A program made the translations under genes and the position numbers. A DNA stretch of 64,000 nt from Alligator mississippiensis (Eukaryota > Chordata > Crocodylia > Alligatoridae): contig NC_081824.1 in the NCBI RefSeq assembly GCF_030867095.1, forward strand, positions 350,398,203 through 350,462,202, given 5' to 3'. The notes under the pieces are model-generated. The model was not told where the DNA came from and searched no databases. It saw only the letters and a list, made by a program, of their open reading frames with translations. Numbering within the stretch: the stretch's first letter is position 1; every line of letters begins with the position of its first letter. Of this stretch, positions 12,501 through 26,014 are shown one piece after another.

Positions 12501-15500
12501 AGGGTGGCACAATTGAGACAGCTACCACAGGCGCCAATTTGGGGGGAGTTGAGGAAAAATACAGGCAGTCCTCAACTTACAGCATTTCAATTTACGTTTC
12601 ACACTTACAATGTTTGTAAATTGACACCCTGTTTCAACTTTCTGACATCAGTTTTGACTTTACAATGCTTGATCTGACCTGACGCCACGCCAACGAACAA
12701 GTTAGCTGCATTGCACATCTCCCTGGAGAGCATCGGTCCAAACTTAATTGGACGTTTTCTTTAAGAAAGCAGACAAGACTCCAGAAAAACCTGCAGCCAA
12801 GACTCCTGAGAAGACTCCAACCAAGAGCCCTTCAAAAAGTCCAGCAAAGTCACCTCAAAGAAGTCCTTCCAAATCAATATGATTGCTATTTACAAAAGAA
12901 ATACATTAATGTAGCTATATTATTCATCTATAATTGATCGAGTACAAAATTCTGGGTTATTTTTGGTGAAAATAGTGTATCGGGTCTTGGTTCAAGAACC
13001 AATCCCTCATTTATAACATTGTTTCCTATTGGAAAATTGGTTCCAAGTTGCAATGTTTTGATTTAAGATTCAGCTTTCAGGAACCAATTGTGTCATAAGT
13101 CTGAGGACTGCCTGTATCAGCTACCACTGCAACTGCATGATCACACTGGCAACTGGAAGTCATCACTGCTCCCATAAAGCCTGCTGTCCTCAGGGCCTGG
13201 CTGCCTTCTTACATCTTTGTTATCTTTCTGTAAGACTTTCCCTTCTTTGTGACCAATGTATTTACCTAACACTAAAGTAAATAACTTAATACATTACTGA
13301 TCTACTACATACCTCAGGGTAGCACTACCACCTACCTTTCTACAGTAGCCTGGCTGTGAGATACAGACTTTTTCCTATCTGTGTAATACTTTAGTAGTGC
13401 GAGCCTAAAAACCAAAGATGCAAATTAATCTTGTTCTGCTCACATTCAAAGATCTTAAATGAACTGAATTCTAACTCTCAGTAGAACACTTGATGTTTCA
13501 TAGTTTGGGTTACTCCGCTTATAAATGATAGTCTACAAGAAAGGGATGGAAAGAACTTATGCCTACATGTATAGTCCACTGCGAAAAGCCTGCATTGGGC
13601 AGTCAAACTTTAATGCCTTTTTAACATCACAAGCCAATACCAATTAAGGCACAATAGTCAAAATTTACCATATTTTCTAACGTATCACACATTCCCATAT
13701 AAGACTTGCAACTTGTTTTTGGAAAGGCAGAAGGAAGGGAAAAAAGGATGTTTCCAAAGTTATGGTCGCCAGTAGAGACGGAACCTAATCTTCCATTCAC
13801 TCAGCCTCTTTCCTGCTTAGGCAGAAGCTACATTTTTAACTCTTTCATAGCTGAACTGTCAAAAGCCTTGGCTGCTCAGCCAAAAGCTTAAACTATAGCT
13901 GTTGCTAAAGAGTGGACTCCATGGGCAGATCTAGGATTTTGAAAAGAACTAAAAACATTCTGCAGGGCTGTGAAATAAAAGGAGAGATACTGGGAGTATC
14001 TAACAGCTAACAGACAGCAAAACTGCTGAAAAAATGATAGCCCGTTTAGTGGAACACCAAGACCATAAAAAAGAGAGAGGATCTTTAACACTTGTGGAGT
14101 AAGGAGGAACTAGAAGTACATCAGGTAGGTTATAATAATCCATAATGTTAATTGACTCCTCCAGCACTGGCTGAACAAAAATGCCACTGCTGCTGCTAGA
14201 CAGCTGGCTTCACACTTCGGGTACAGCAGGAATCAAAGTGAAATGAGGCCATACCACTATATGCCTCCACCCCTGTGCTTCCTACCACCACACCTGCCCC
14301 TCCCTCTATGAGGCCGCTGGAAGAAAGAATGAAAAGCACCAACCATCTTACAGCATATCCATACTACTATTCTGAGCAGAAAATCAGCTTCCCTGATTAG
14401 GGCATGCACTCTAATTTGGAAATGCTAATTTTGTGGGGAAAGGTACATGCGGTATGCAAATAAATACAATATATTCTTGAGACTGGCAGCAGCGTTTTCA
14501 GTGGAGTTCTCCAATTTACACTCCCTACTCTGCACTTGTTCCCCTAAACTGCTATTTACTAACTTTCAAAAACATAGAAGGCCTGTCTACTCACCAAGGC
14601 ATTTCACTAAATAAAGGCATAAGCAGGAGACATCCTTGGTCTAAATGTCTTCTTAAGGATGGGGTTTAATATCCTGTCAACTATGATGGTTGTGAATTGG
14701 GGGAGGGGAGGGGAGGAGGTCCTTTATATCTATATGCATGGGATCTTTATAGCAAAGATAGGAAACGGGAATTTCAGTACTAAATCAAAACTCTTCTTAA
14801 GCTACTTCAGTATGTGCAGATCTAGGTTCCCACTTAAATTAAGATGCAACACATGATTCTAGTAAATAAGTGTCTCTATGTGTTTCCTTGAGCTGCTAAC
14901 AAAAGTAGTCAGCACCATCAGGTACTCACAGGTAAGATGCATAAGAAGTCCAGTGTAGACAGCTTTGAGAAAGCCTGCTTCCCCCACCCCGCTTTAACCC
15001 CTTAGAAATTGTTTTACGGTCTGAAGCACAAAGCTTTATCAATGCGCTAAGAAATGTATTAACTACAGTACCTTGTACCTCTTCTTATTCTAATTAACAA
15101 CTACAAATATATTCAACAAGTGCATATATGGTCATAAGCTTTCTACAATGAAAAACTATGTTAGTAAGTGTCTACTGTTTATGGCATACCTGACTTCCCT
15201 TATTCGCATGTCCAAAAGTGTGCAAGGTGCTCACAGACAACATGGAAAGAGATTATTTACTCCGAGATGCTCCCACTTAAATTAAGATGCAACACATGAT
15301 TCTAGCAGATAATAGGAGATAATGCTGAAAGAAAGCAAAGGCTCTAACAACAAAAGACTCTAACAGAAAATAGGAGAGGATGCTAAGAGAGAAAAAGGTA
15401 ACAATGTCCCATAATTAAACATGGTTGGAGTGTTGTTGTAGTCATAATTAAATAACTTTTTTCTTTTCAATAACTATAGCAATCCTCTAATCCAAGGTCC

Positions 15501-18500
15501 TCTGCAAAACTGCTTACTGAAATAAAACTCACTTTGATTTGGAACTACATTCCAGACACTTTTTATAATTGCATTCTAAGAAGTGACTAGACCTTTAAAT
15601 AATCCTACCTCAAGTTTAACCAACTACATTTAAATCCCTGATAAATTAGGAAATCCATCCAGTAAATCTCAGGCATAGGCCTTACAAAGGAAAGTCTATA
15701 TGGCAGGAGGGATCAAATGACTGACATTAGGCATATGTCACAGAGCACTTAGGTGCACTGCTCCTAAAAAGGGAGAAAAATGCTAGGGAAAGAGCCCTAG
15801 CAGTGAATAAGGAGCCCAGCTGTTGGCTGCGAGGGCAACTGGAGCTAGCAAGAGATCGCACCTGCTGGCAGTCAGCTGATTGAAAAGGGCAGGGGCTGGC
15901 TCCCTTATAAACCCTAGGGGCTGAGGCCAGAGGCAGTTCCCTGCCAGCAGCCAAGGAGGAAGGAGCTCTCTGTCATGGAAGAGAGGAGAAGCCTGATGCA
16001 GGAGCAGCGTCTGACACGGCTGTGAGATGAAGAATCCCCAGTAGGCTTGAACGTGGTTATAGCCAAGCAGCTTCCGTTTAAGTTATAGCCGAAGGGCTTG
16101 TTTTTGTGTTGCTGTTTGTCACCAGTGGTTTGGGTGAGGCTACTAGGGGTTGGAGGAGGCCTCACAGGGGACCCACAGCAGTGTGGGGACCCCAGCGCCA
16201 GTGAGGGTGCAGCAGTCAGGTTGCACTGACCCCAGCCCCAGAAAGGGGGCAGTTGAGAAGCCCCAGTGTGGGTATGGTGAGCCCCAGAGAAGAGGGGCGG
16301 CTGTTTGAGGAGCCCCAGAGAAGAGGGGCGGCTGTTTGAGGAGCCCCAGAGAAGAGGGGCAGCTGTTTGAGGAGCCCCAGAGAAGAGGGCACGGAGAGAC
16401 AGGGCCGCAGGGAGCCGAAGCGCCAGAGAGAGGGTGTAGAGCTGGACCGAACAACGTCTATTCCAGCTGCGAGGCTTGGGGCGTGGTAAAGGGGTGGTTG
16501 GAGACACGCAGAGCCCATAAGGCTAGGGTGCCCCTGAAGCACCCATTGCAGAGCAGGACCCACAAGGGGTCCGGGAGTCCACAGGGTCAGGTATTATAGC
16601 AACCCGTGTCCAAGAGGACGTAAAGCAGCCTCCCTAATATATTGTAACATCAAAGACGTGGCGAACAAGAAGTGAGGGTGCCCTTTGGGCTAACTTGGCA
16701 CGGGAAGGGGGCCTTGAGGAAATCACAGCCCTCCTGCAGGACCCCGCCGTGACAGCATACAATAAGATAAACTTAACATACAGGGCCTTATCTCTAAATT
16801 CCATTATAGATGGTAATGATGAATACTAAATATCACACCAGTTTGAAAAGAAATGTGCCGCACACAGAAATAAGAAACTTAGTGGTGGCCAACCTTTCTG
16901 ACAAGTGTGCCACAAGTCCAAAACGAGAGAGAGTGCTACATTAATAATCAGCCAATGCCATTGCCCAGTGCCACCAAAGCCTGTTGCCACTGGGATGAGG
17001 CAACACCAAATTCAATGGTACCTATCCCCACAGTTCCTGCAGGACCAAGCCCTGAAACCAGCAACAACCTGACTCTGACCTCCTCCCTGACTGTCACTCC
17101 AATCTTCTGCCCCTTCCCAAACTGCTGCATTCCAAACACACTGATTGCCCATGCCATTTGGGTTGAATGCTGGCCATGCCTGATCTAACCTTTCAGAGGA
17201 CATAGGAAATGCCACCTGTGGTAAAAAGTAATTGCGATTAGAATTTGATTCTGTAGCTACAGGACCAGCCAATCAGCTATCAGTCTGGAGTGGAAAGAGG
17301 ACAGGGGAGAGAAAAAGGAAAAAAAAAAAAAAGACGAAACAGAGACAATGATGACAACTACTTGAAACAGCAAATAATCAAAAAAGCTCTGCAAACTGCA
17401 GTTTAAAAGTTTAGAAAACTACCAACATGTCTGTATCAGGTACTTGAAACATATTTTCATATTTAGAAAGAGCCTCTATTTTTCTGCTTGCTTCTAAATG
17501 TAATCAATCAAGTGCAGCGCATCCAACAACTACCCAAGAGTAGTAAGTTATGGGTAGTGAGCACACTGCAACATAGCCTTTAATGAATGAATTATAGCAA
17601 CCTGCTCAATTGGCGCTTTTAATAAAATATTGCCATCACAAAATCTATTTTCCTCCAAAATAGATTTTTACTATCAGTGTCTTCTTCAATTTGTAGGACA
17701 TGCATGCCTGGAACAAGGTTTTACTGTGCCTTGATACAGATGAACAGTATATTTCCTGTTTTTTCTCTCCTACTGCAAGCACCATGAATGCAGGCAACAT
17801 TGGGTATCTTTTGAATAGCTAACCAGCCTAACTTTAACTAGGAATTGGCTGGCAGTTTGAGGGTATCCATTGTGTCACTGAATCTGCTTTTGCTGATCAA
17901 ATGTCATGCTAGGGTCCACTGTAGGATACTCAGTAAAGTCTACATATAATAAAAAAAAAAACTTCCACTCCCAGAAAAGGGCTTAAACTTTTAAAACTAG
18001 ACTTAGGTAGACTTCAGGCACCTAATTCCAAACCTGTGATCTGAAAACCTCCTCCATAATAACCATGTAACTCTGAAAGTGCCCAACACTTGCTCTGCAA
18101 TCCTGCTCTCTGCTATTTACGCAAGGCCATTTCAGGGACGATTTAAGATTACCCTTATGTGCTAATCTGTGTGTCCATTTACACTCAGGTCTCTCTCAAG
18201 GCAGTTCAGAAGAGTCAAATCTTTTCATGTTAAATACATAACTACCGGTACCTAGATAAGTTTTCTGAAGGTCTATAGGCCATTTGAGGATTGCTATTCT
18301 ATGTGGCTCAACTCATCAGCCCTCATTCATCAGTACAATATTAAAAACAGCTACTCATTCAATAAAAGTTATTATTCTAAAATGTTACCACTCTCCAACT
18401 CATCAGTTGCTGCAGCTTTGTAATTTCTCTGCTTATAGATAAAAGATAAAAGTTGAGAATGTAAACAACTACAAAAATATTCTTTAAAAAGTTACTAAAA

Positions 18501-21500
18501 GTCACATATTTTCTATTTCTATAGTGACTATGTAAAGATGATATGATTTTTTCTTTAAAAAAGATAAAGTCAGAGCATTAATAGTTATTTTATACTCAAG
18601 GCTATTTACTGTATCAATATAAAACTGAGGCCAGCATCACCCACCACTTCTATGCAACAGTAACTTGGCATTTCATAAATTTCCCTTAACAGACTTTGAC
18701 TAATTATAGCTGGAGGCGGGGGAAGTCACGAAGCACCAGCTTATTTCTGAAAGAGCTCTAATGCAAAAATTATAACATGCGTGTAATGATCTAGTTTTAC
18801 AGGTAATGGGTAACAGGGAGGCTGAAAAAGGAAAAAAAAGGCTAGACTGTCAGGAAAACAAGATAATAAAAATAGGAAACAGAAGGATTCCAAATATTTT
18901 TAAACACACTAAAAGGATGACCATTTGGTAAACTGGCTATTTCTTGTAAATTTTTCCCACCCCATAGTCAGGCCTCAGACTTGTCAAGTCTGTTGGAATA
19001 TATTCTGTGACAGAAACAAATTTCTAATGTTTGAGGTTAAGGAAGTGTAGGTTAGATGAAAGTGGTACTCGTGATTTTATAGGACTGAAGCAAGCATCTC
19101 AGTGCTTTCTGACTCTGGAATCCAACCATACTACTAGTCTCTATTAGATGCTGGTAATAGGAGAGATAAAACAGCAGAACAGTAAACATGTGAAAAGTGA
19201 TGTCCAAATAGAAGTAAGCTTTAGACACACAAAAAAAAGTTAAGAGAATAACATGTGCATAAGAAAAATATAGATTGCAAATATTTTTCAAGAAAAAAGT
19301 AAAGATCCTCAAGGTAGGAACAAAGCCTCAGTGATTTTTTTTTAGAAGTATAATTAACCTGTGCTCTCCTAAATGTAAAGGTAAAATTGTATATATACAC
19401 CCAGATCCTATTCTACCTCAAAGTTATCTGAGACTTTGCCACCACTAGAAGAATGATAAGTATGCATTTCCTCTCGGGAACGAGATCCTATTCCAACCAA
19501 GGAAAGATGCAACTTTTCCATACTCGGTGTGCTGCATAGTGTGCCCCCAAACCAGAACAGAAAAGAACAAGAGACCTTTTTCATTATGTCAAACAACTGG
19601 ATTCACTCTCTTACCTGACTGGCTTGTTCTCAGGACCAGTGTCCCTGAAACCCATCTCTTCCAGTTTGCAGCGCCTGTATAGCTCATAATGCTGTGTGTG
19701 AGTTTGTTCTCGAAGATCTTCCATATTTGTACAAATAAGCATCTCACGAAGCTTGACAAAATCACAGTGGTGCTCATTTTCCACTAATTAGATAAACAAT
19801 AGTCACATTCACCATACACAAATAGCTGCAGTGTTGAAAAGTATTTCGTTGGGTTTCTTTTAACTGGCTGATCATTTTGGATGGGGAGAACAGAAAGAAA
19901 GCAACCATGTTTCTATTATTGTTTAATATGCTGCCTCATGATTTGCAACACATAATCCAAATATTAATGCTAGCAAGTAGGTTCCAAGACTATTTTCCAC
20001 AACTCCCTACTCAAGTCCAAGAAAGCTACTTTCCTCTGCTCTAACATTTGACACACAAGAAGCATTCCTACAATATTAAACATACTTAATATCTCAAGCA
20101 AGATTTGATTTAACACATGCTCATCATCCTTTAGTCTCACAGAATTGGACTGAAGCAGGTGATGCTATGACCCTCCAAGAATCAAATAATGATTTTTTTT
20201 TTTTTAATTAATAGCTAGCTTAATCCCAATACGACAACACTGGCTAGTATGTGCCCATTCAGAAACAGAACAATGTTGCTGCCACTTCTGTGGGTTTTAT
20301 ATTGAAAACATGAAATGGTCTCTTAAAAACACTCTAAAATTCAGATTTACCTTGCACAATGCCCCATGGGTACTGGCGAGCTTTCACCATTTTGTTTCCA
20401 ACTTTTACCTCCTCCAGACTCCCCACAACAGCAAATGGTAAGTGCCCCTGTAAGAATTACAGCAATTCAGTCCTATCTTCTACTACTCTTACATAAGTGT
20501 GGGTAAGAAGCGCATGAGAAATAAATGGAAAAAAACAAGCATTTGGGGAAAAGCAGACAAATTATAAGTAACAAATAAATGTCATATTAAGAATCCATTT
20601 TAAAAGATCAACAGCTAGTCAAGCCCCAGGCTGTTATGCATTAATGGATTCTGAAGCTTCAGTGAAGGGTTAGACACGTATCAAAAGTCCCGCTGGTCAA
20701 AGGTCAATTGATTGAACCAATACAAGTAGAGTTTGAGGTGGCTATCCCCCATATATTAAACTATATTGAATACAGCCAACACAGATAGCAACTATGTGGG
20801 AAACAGTCTTCCTCAAAGCAGAGCAAGCATTCACTAGTGACAGTCATGAGGCAGTCAGAGGAAGACTGGGGTTTGAAGCCGAAGGTCTTGGCTCATGCCA
20901 TGAGCTCAGCCACAAGGTAGGAAATGTTGCCTGTACACTGACTGGTTCGTCTAAAATTGAAGCTGCTAACTGCTAAAATGATCATTAGAACACAAAAGTA
21001 GCAAACTTACAGAAATATTAATGTTTGTCAGATCCACTACAGAACAGTGGGGCAAGACACTACTGCACTCTGACTTTCTGGCACAAGTGAGAAGAAAGAG
21101 CAAAGTGATTAGCAGGGGCTGCAGTCCCATCAATGTGCTTAGGAATGTATGGCTCCAGCATCCAGAACACGTCATACAGACGCCCCTCAAAATAACAAAT
21201 CCTAGCTATTGTTCAAACTTAGCTTAAGGTGATGAATGCTACTAACAATGGATAGACTGGGAGAACAGAAATGAGAAAAAGAGCCAATAGATAAGTGTCT
21301 CTCTATGCGTTTCCTTGAGCTGCTAACAAAAGAAGAGATGTAAATACTGAACTTGTTATAAATACAAAACCACATTGTCTTGACATGGGCATGCAGGAGA
21401 AGAGGAGAAGTAGTGGAGTGACACTAATACTAGAAAAATGATTTACCAGCTTTCTTGCCCCAAATGCATGCTGGATACTTACATTCATGGTGGCATTAAT

Positions 21501-22306
21501 TTTAGAAATGGTTTCATCATCTGTTGGAAACTGGTATATCTGGACTCCATTACTAACCAATTCACTCATGAGTTTGATCTTAAACTTCTGCAGTTCAGTT
21601 TTAGAAATGGTGTCCGCTTTGCCTATGACCGGTATAATGTTCACCTATTAACAACAGAAATAACATGACATATGTAAAGCTGATGTCAACCTCAGACAAC
21701 AAAATGTTCACTCATGAACTTCAAGGTGTCAAACTGATGGCCCACAGCCTGCATGTGGTCACCATGGGTTACCTCACAACCCCTGAGCACCCAATCTGGG
21801 TACCACTTCCCTCATCACTTTCCTACAGCTGCCACTGGGATCTCTGGACTCCCCCACCCTCCTCTAGCTTCTGCTTCCCATTCCCACCCCTGGGGGTAGG
21901 GAGGAGCAGTATGGCCCATTCAGGAGGTGTGCGCCATATGATGCCATGTGAGGGGGAGGGGGAGCAAGAAATGCAAAACGGGGGTACCTGCACAACAGTG
22001 GGAAAGGGGCCGCTTCCTGCATGATGCAGCAGTGCAATGTGTGTGTGTATGTCCCAGCTATTCAGAACTTGTACAGCCTGGACCTACTTCAACATTCTGC
22101 GTGTAGCCTTAATTAGTTAGCTTCCAGCTTTTGTATCAAATTTCATGCAAAAGCCAATGCAAACATTTTTATTCTTAAATAATAACAATACTTAGAATCT
22201 CATAACACAACAGTATACAGAGGAAAGGTGTGACTTTCTTTCCTGTTGGGTAACAAACACTCCAGTCACCAAAGGTCCATAAGATAAGCAGCAGCAACCT
22301 GAGTGT

Positions 22307-22349
<43 letters not shown>

Positions 22350-25300
22350 CAGAGGACCCAGTGAACAACTTAAAGCAACATCTGTGAGAAACAGGCATGG
22401 CTACAAGGGCAGAAGAATACCACAGATGGCCTGTGAGGCAACCAGTGTCCTAAGGTACTAATAGGGCAAGGAGGCCATTGCATAGGGCACAGGCAGAAAT
22501 TACATTTGTCGAGCACTTGACCCATTCAATGAGCTTTAGCTCAAGTGCCTCTGCCACCATTTTGAAGTGCGGGGATGCAGATACACAAGATGTTGCAATG
22601 GTTTTAATGAAAGTGCCACCCTCCTCCCCAACCCTGGAGCACGTGTAAAAGTGCCTAGTGAGCAGAATGAGAAGTGGTAGGCTAATGAGCAGACACTCAC
22701 CTGTACTAGTTTTCTCCTCATTGTTCAGTGCATTGTCTCAGGCCCTGTCCCCCCAGTGTATCGTCTCAGGCCCTATTTATGTCACGCTCTTCAGAAATTA
22801 TTATTTTCCTCATGGATTTTTCTTTGAAACTTCTTACCACAGTGCCTCAGCAGTTTGCAAACAATAATAAGCCCTTTTTCATCCCTAGAATTGGTCTGTC
22901 CTTGGCAATGAATGAAGCAAGGCCTTGCAAGCAGATGATCATACAATTAAAGACTATCATAATAAATAAGCACAAGGTGGACTGAGTAAATTCTGGCATT
23001 ATCAAACTTCGTAGTGCTTGATTCTGTAACCTTATTGACAAATGTTCTTTTTAACATGTGTGCGTGCATGAGTGTGCCTTTTCCTAGGTTAATAAAAAGC
23101 AAAAAAATAAATCTTGTGCTATAATACTGCTGTTTATGGCAAATGGTTTTAGAAAATTGTGAATGATACATTTCTTTTCTGCTAGTTAATTTTTAACTTG
23201 TGATAAGTTTTCAAGCTTTGTTTTTATTTGTCCTGGTGGATCTGCATTAGCTGATAAAGGAAAACTTTCCCAGACATTTACTGACAGCAAAGGAACAGTT
23301 AAAACTCAAATCTCTTTTGGTTTTTAATCAACAAGAAAACTACAGGAAGCAGCCTGTCAGAAACGTTCTGCTGGCATGGGAAAGCAAAGTAAAAAAATCT
23401 GACTCTTCAAAGCATTGCATAAAACCACCTCTACATACAAACAAAAGTAAAAGTCAGGGTTATACCTATTGCAAGATATGTGCATTGTACTACACTGCTT
23501 ACCAAAAAAAGACTGGAACTATTTTCCATCATAACTTGATGCTTAGCATTCTCAGTGTGCTTTAAAAATATCAGCCTTCCTATAACTATTGTGACACGCT
23601 TTGTATGTGAGAATAAGGAAATATTTATTTCACTATCCAAAATATTTTCAGATGCACAAATAATACAAACTTTTCCATCATTCTACATATGATTGAGGAT
23701 TTTACAAATGTTATCCATCATGAACATGGAAAGCAAACAGACACTCCATTAATTCTTTTGAAAGAGCAGTATAAAGTAAATCCCTGTTATACACAAAAAA
23801 CCCCAAACACTAAACAAAAACAAGAGACAGAAAAGAAAGCATTTAAAACCAAATAGTAACCACTTCACTTTATAATATTGCCTATGCTGATACCTCAGAC
23901 TCTAGAGTATTAGATGAGACATGTTTTAGATAAATTAATTCCTTTTCCCTGAAACTATGGGGAGGAGAAAGAAGCAACTATCTTGCCAGAATTTTTTATT
24001 AAAGGCTGCTGCATTCAGTCAACATTTGTTCATTTCACAAATAATCTATTTCTTTTTCCCCTTCCTTTTCTATGACCTGTTCTACCTCTTCCCCAGTCTC
24101 TAGTGCAAATATCGTACTGTAAAGCAAAATCAAGTGAGCAAATGCCGTTTTAGAAGCACCACACTGTTTAAAAAAAAACCCACCAAAAAAACTTTCCGTT
24201 CATAGCAAGCAAACACCTCCCCCCCCAAGAAATCTAATTGCCACCCATGTCCACCCAAACATGGAACAGAAAACAAAGGCTTAGAAGCTGCTAGGTATAT
24301 TCTCTGCAGCTAAATTATTAAGGAGTTAAGCTGCTGATTTAGATACAACACTAGAGCTTTTGATAATAGGTTTTTTTAATCTAGAAACCAGGCCAATGTA
24401 ACGCAGCTGCTAGAAAGTCACAGCTTAAATCAATTTGGCTAAAGTACAGTGATTTAGTGTTTCTATTATACAGTCTTAAGCATACATGTAGGCAGTAGTA
24501 TTAAATTTATAGTAAATTAACTTTCACTCCCACTTTGGACAGCTTGTCTCAGTTAATAAGCCTGAGATCTGAAAGTTTTCCAAGTATTCATTTTAATTAG
24601 CAAGGAACTGCTTGTACAATAAGAAGAGAAAAGCTCAGAGGAAGGAGATGAGGTCGACACAAAAGCAAGCAGCACAGCTAGTAATAATAGCTAAACAAAT
24701 CCATGTTAAAATATGCTTTGCATAAGTCTAATGATAAAATACTCCAACATTATGTATGCATTTAAGAGCATGTGATATATTTGCCTTAATTTATTAAGGC
24801 AAATATTATAAGGACTATATGAGGAATTTATGAAATCTCTTATTTGAAATTGAGGACTTCAGTATACTTAACCAAAAATAACTTAATTGTAGATACAAAT
24901 AAGAACTGACAAAAGGACACTTTAAAAGTATTATTCTGGGCATCTAGAAATGTGGCAGCGCAGGGGTTACGCAAGAACATTTAAAGGCTCACACAAGGTT
25001 AGATCTGCAGAACGTTATTTGCTTACAAACCAACCCACATTTTAACTATATTATTGTGACCTTTAACCGACAGCTATTATTTTATAAAGGAGCCTATAAA
25101 GACTGACAAGCTCCTTAAAGTTGAAAAACAAAATACTTTTTTTTTTAAAAGGGACAGAAGTCATAATTTTTTAAAAACAGAAGTGGCTGTATGCTTCTGG
25201 TGGGCTTCTGTAGACCTCATTGCATGTTCAAAAATGAGAATTTCTAACAAAGGAAAACCTTCAGACTACAACCTTAACTCAGTGGTCCCTGCTCTGATTA

Positions 25301-25975
25301 AAGCGCCGTACCTGCCCCACTCTCAGAGCATACGTAAAAGTGCCCCTTAGGTCTAAGAAGCCCTAATTCAGAGGCTGTATTCCTAACTCTCATGCTCAAT
25401 AGCTACTGATGCCCCTCTCCTCTAAAAATGTATCCAAATCCCTTTATGAATCTAGCTAAACTGTCAGTTTCTACAACATCTGGTGGCACTGAGTTCCACA
25501 TTTTAATTACACACTGGGCAAATCTACATGTGCTATTTATACTATAAAGCAGGCGTGGGCAATTATTTCAAGTTATAATGAGTTTTGGTGAGCTGGTGAG
25601 GGTCACAAGGGTAAGCCCTGTCCCTTGACAGATGCCCCGCACCCCTGGACACCATCTTGGGGCCAGAAATCCTGCCTCTAACCCCTGACCTTTGCCGCTA
25701 GAAGTGCCCCCCTTTGCCCCTGGAAGTACTCCTTTTGGGAGGGGAGGGGGTTACCATCTACCAGAAAAAAAACAAATCATACACTAAAAGTCAAACACCT
25801 ACTATAACATATTTTAATTTTATTACAAATAAAAGGTTTGTGTAGTGTATATAGAGGCGATTGCATAATAGGTCGAAAATAAAGTCTTACTCTTGTATAT
25901 TATGTGGGGGGGATGGAGATGTGGGTGTGGGGAGAGTTATGAAGGGGTGTGGCTGCATGTGTGGGAGAGTATAGG

Positions 25976-26014
<39 letters not shown>

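Larger units (their letters stand above)
9415..19614 (-). other. SEPTIN10: SEPTIN10 intron 7
   Basis: A 10.2-kb intron with donor GTAAGA at 19614 and acceptor TTCAG ending at 9415. It contains hAT-like elements (9938-10195, 11596-11768), a Tc1/mariner-type element (12562-13114), a solo LTR (15736-16754) and a hAT-like remnant (about 16880-17190). I see nothing identifiable in 10200-11590, 13120-14820 or 17200-19610. Confidence 0.85.

Noticed and set aside
15914..16563. Minus-strand open frames with repeated [14 protein letters not shown] units
   Set aside because: They are the antisense of the solo LTR and its 31-bp tandem repeat.
21303..21644. 113-codon minus-strand frame taken as a separate small gene
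   Set aside because: Its first half is SEPTIN10 exon 5. The rest is intron read-through beyond the GTAAGT donor at 21482.
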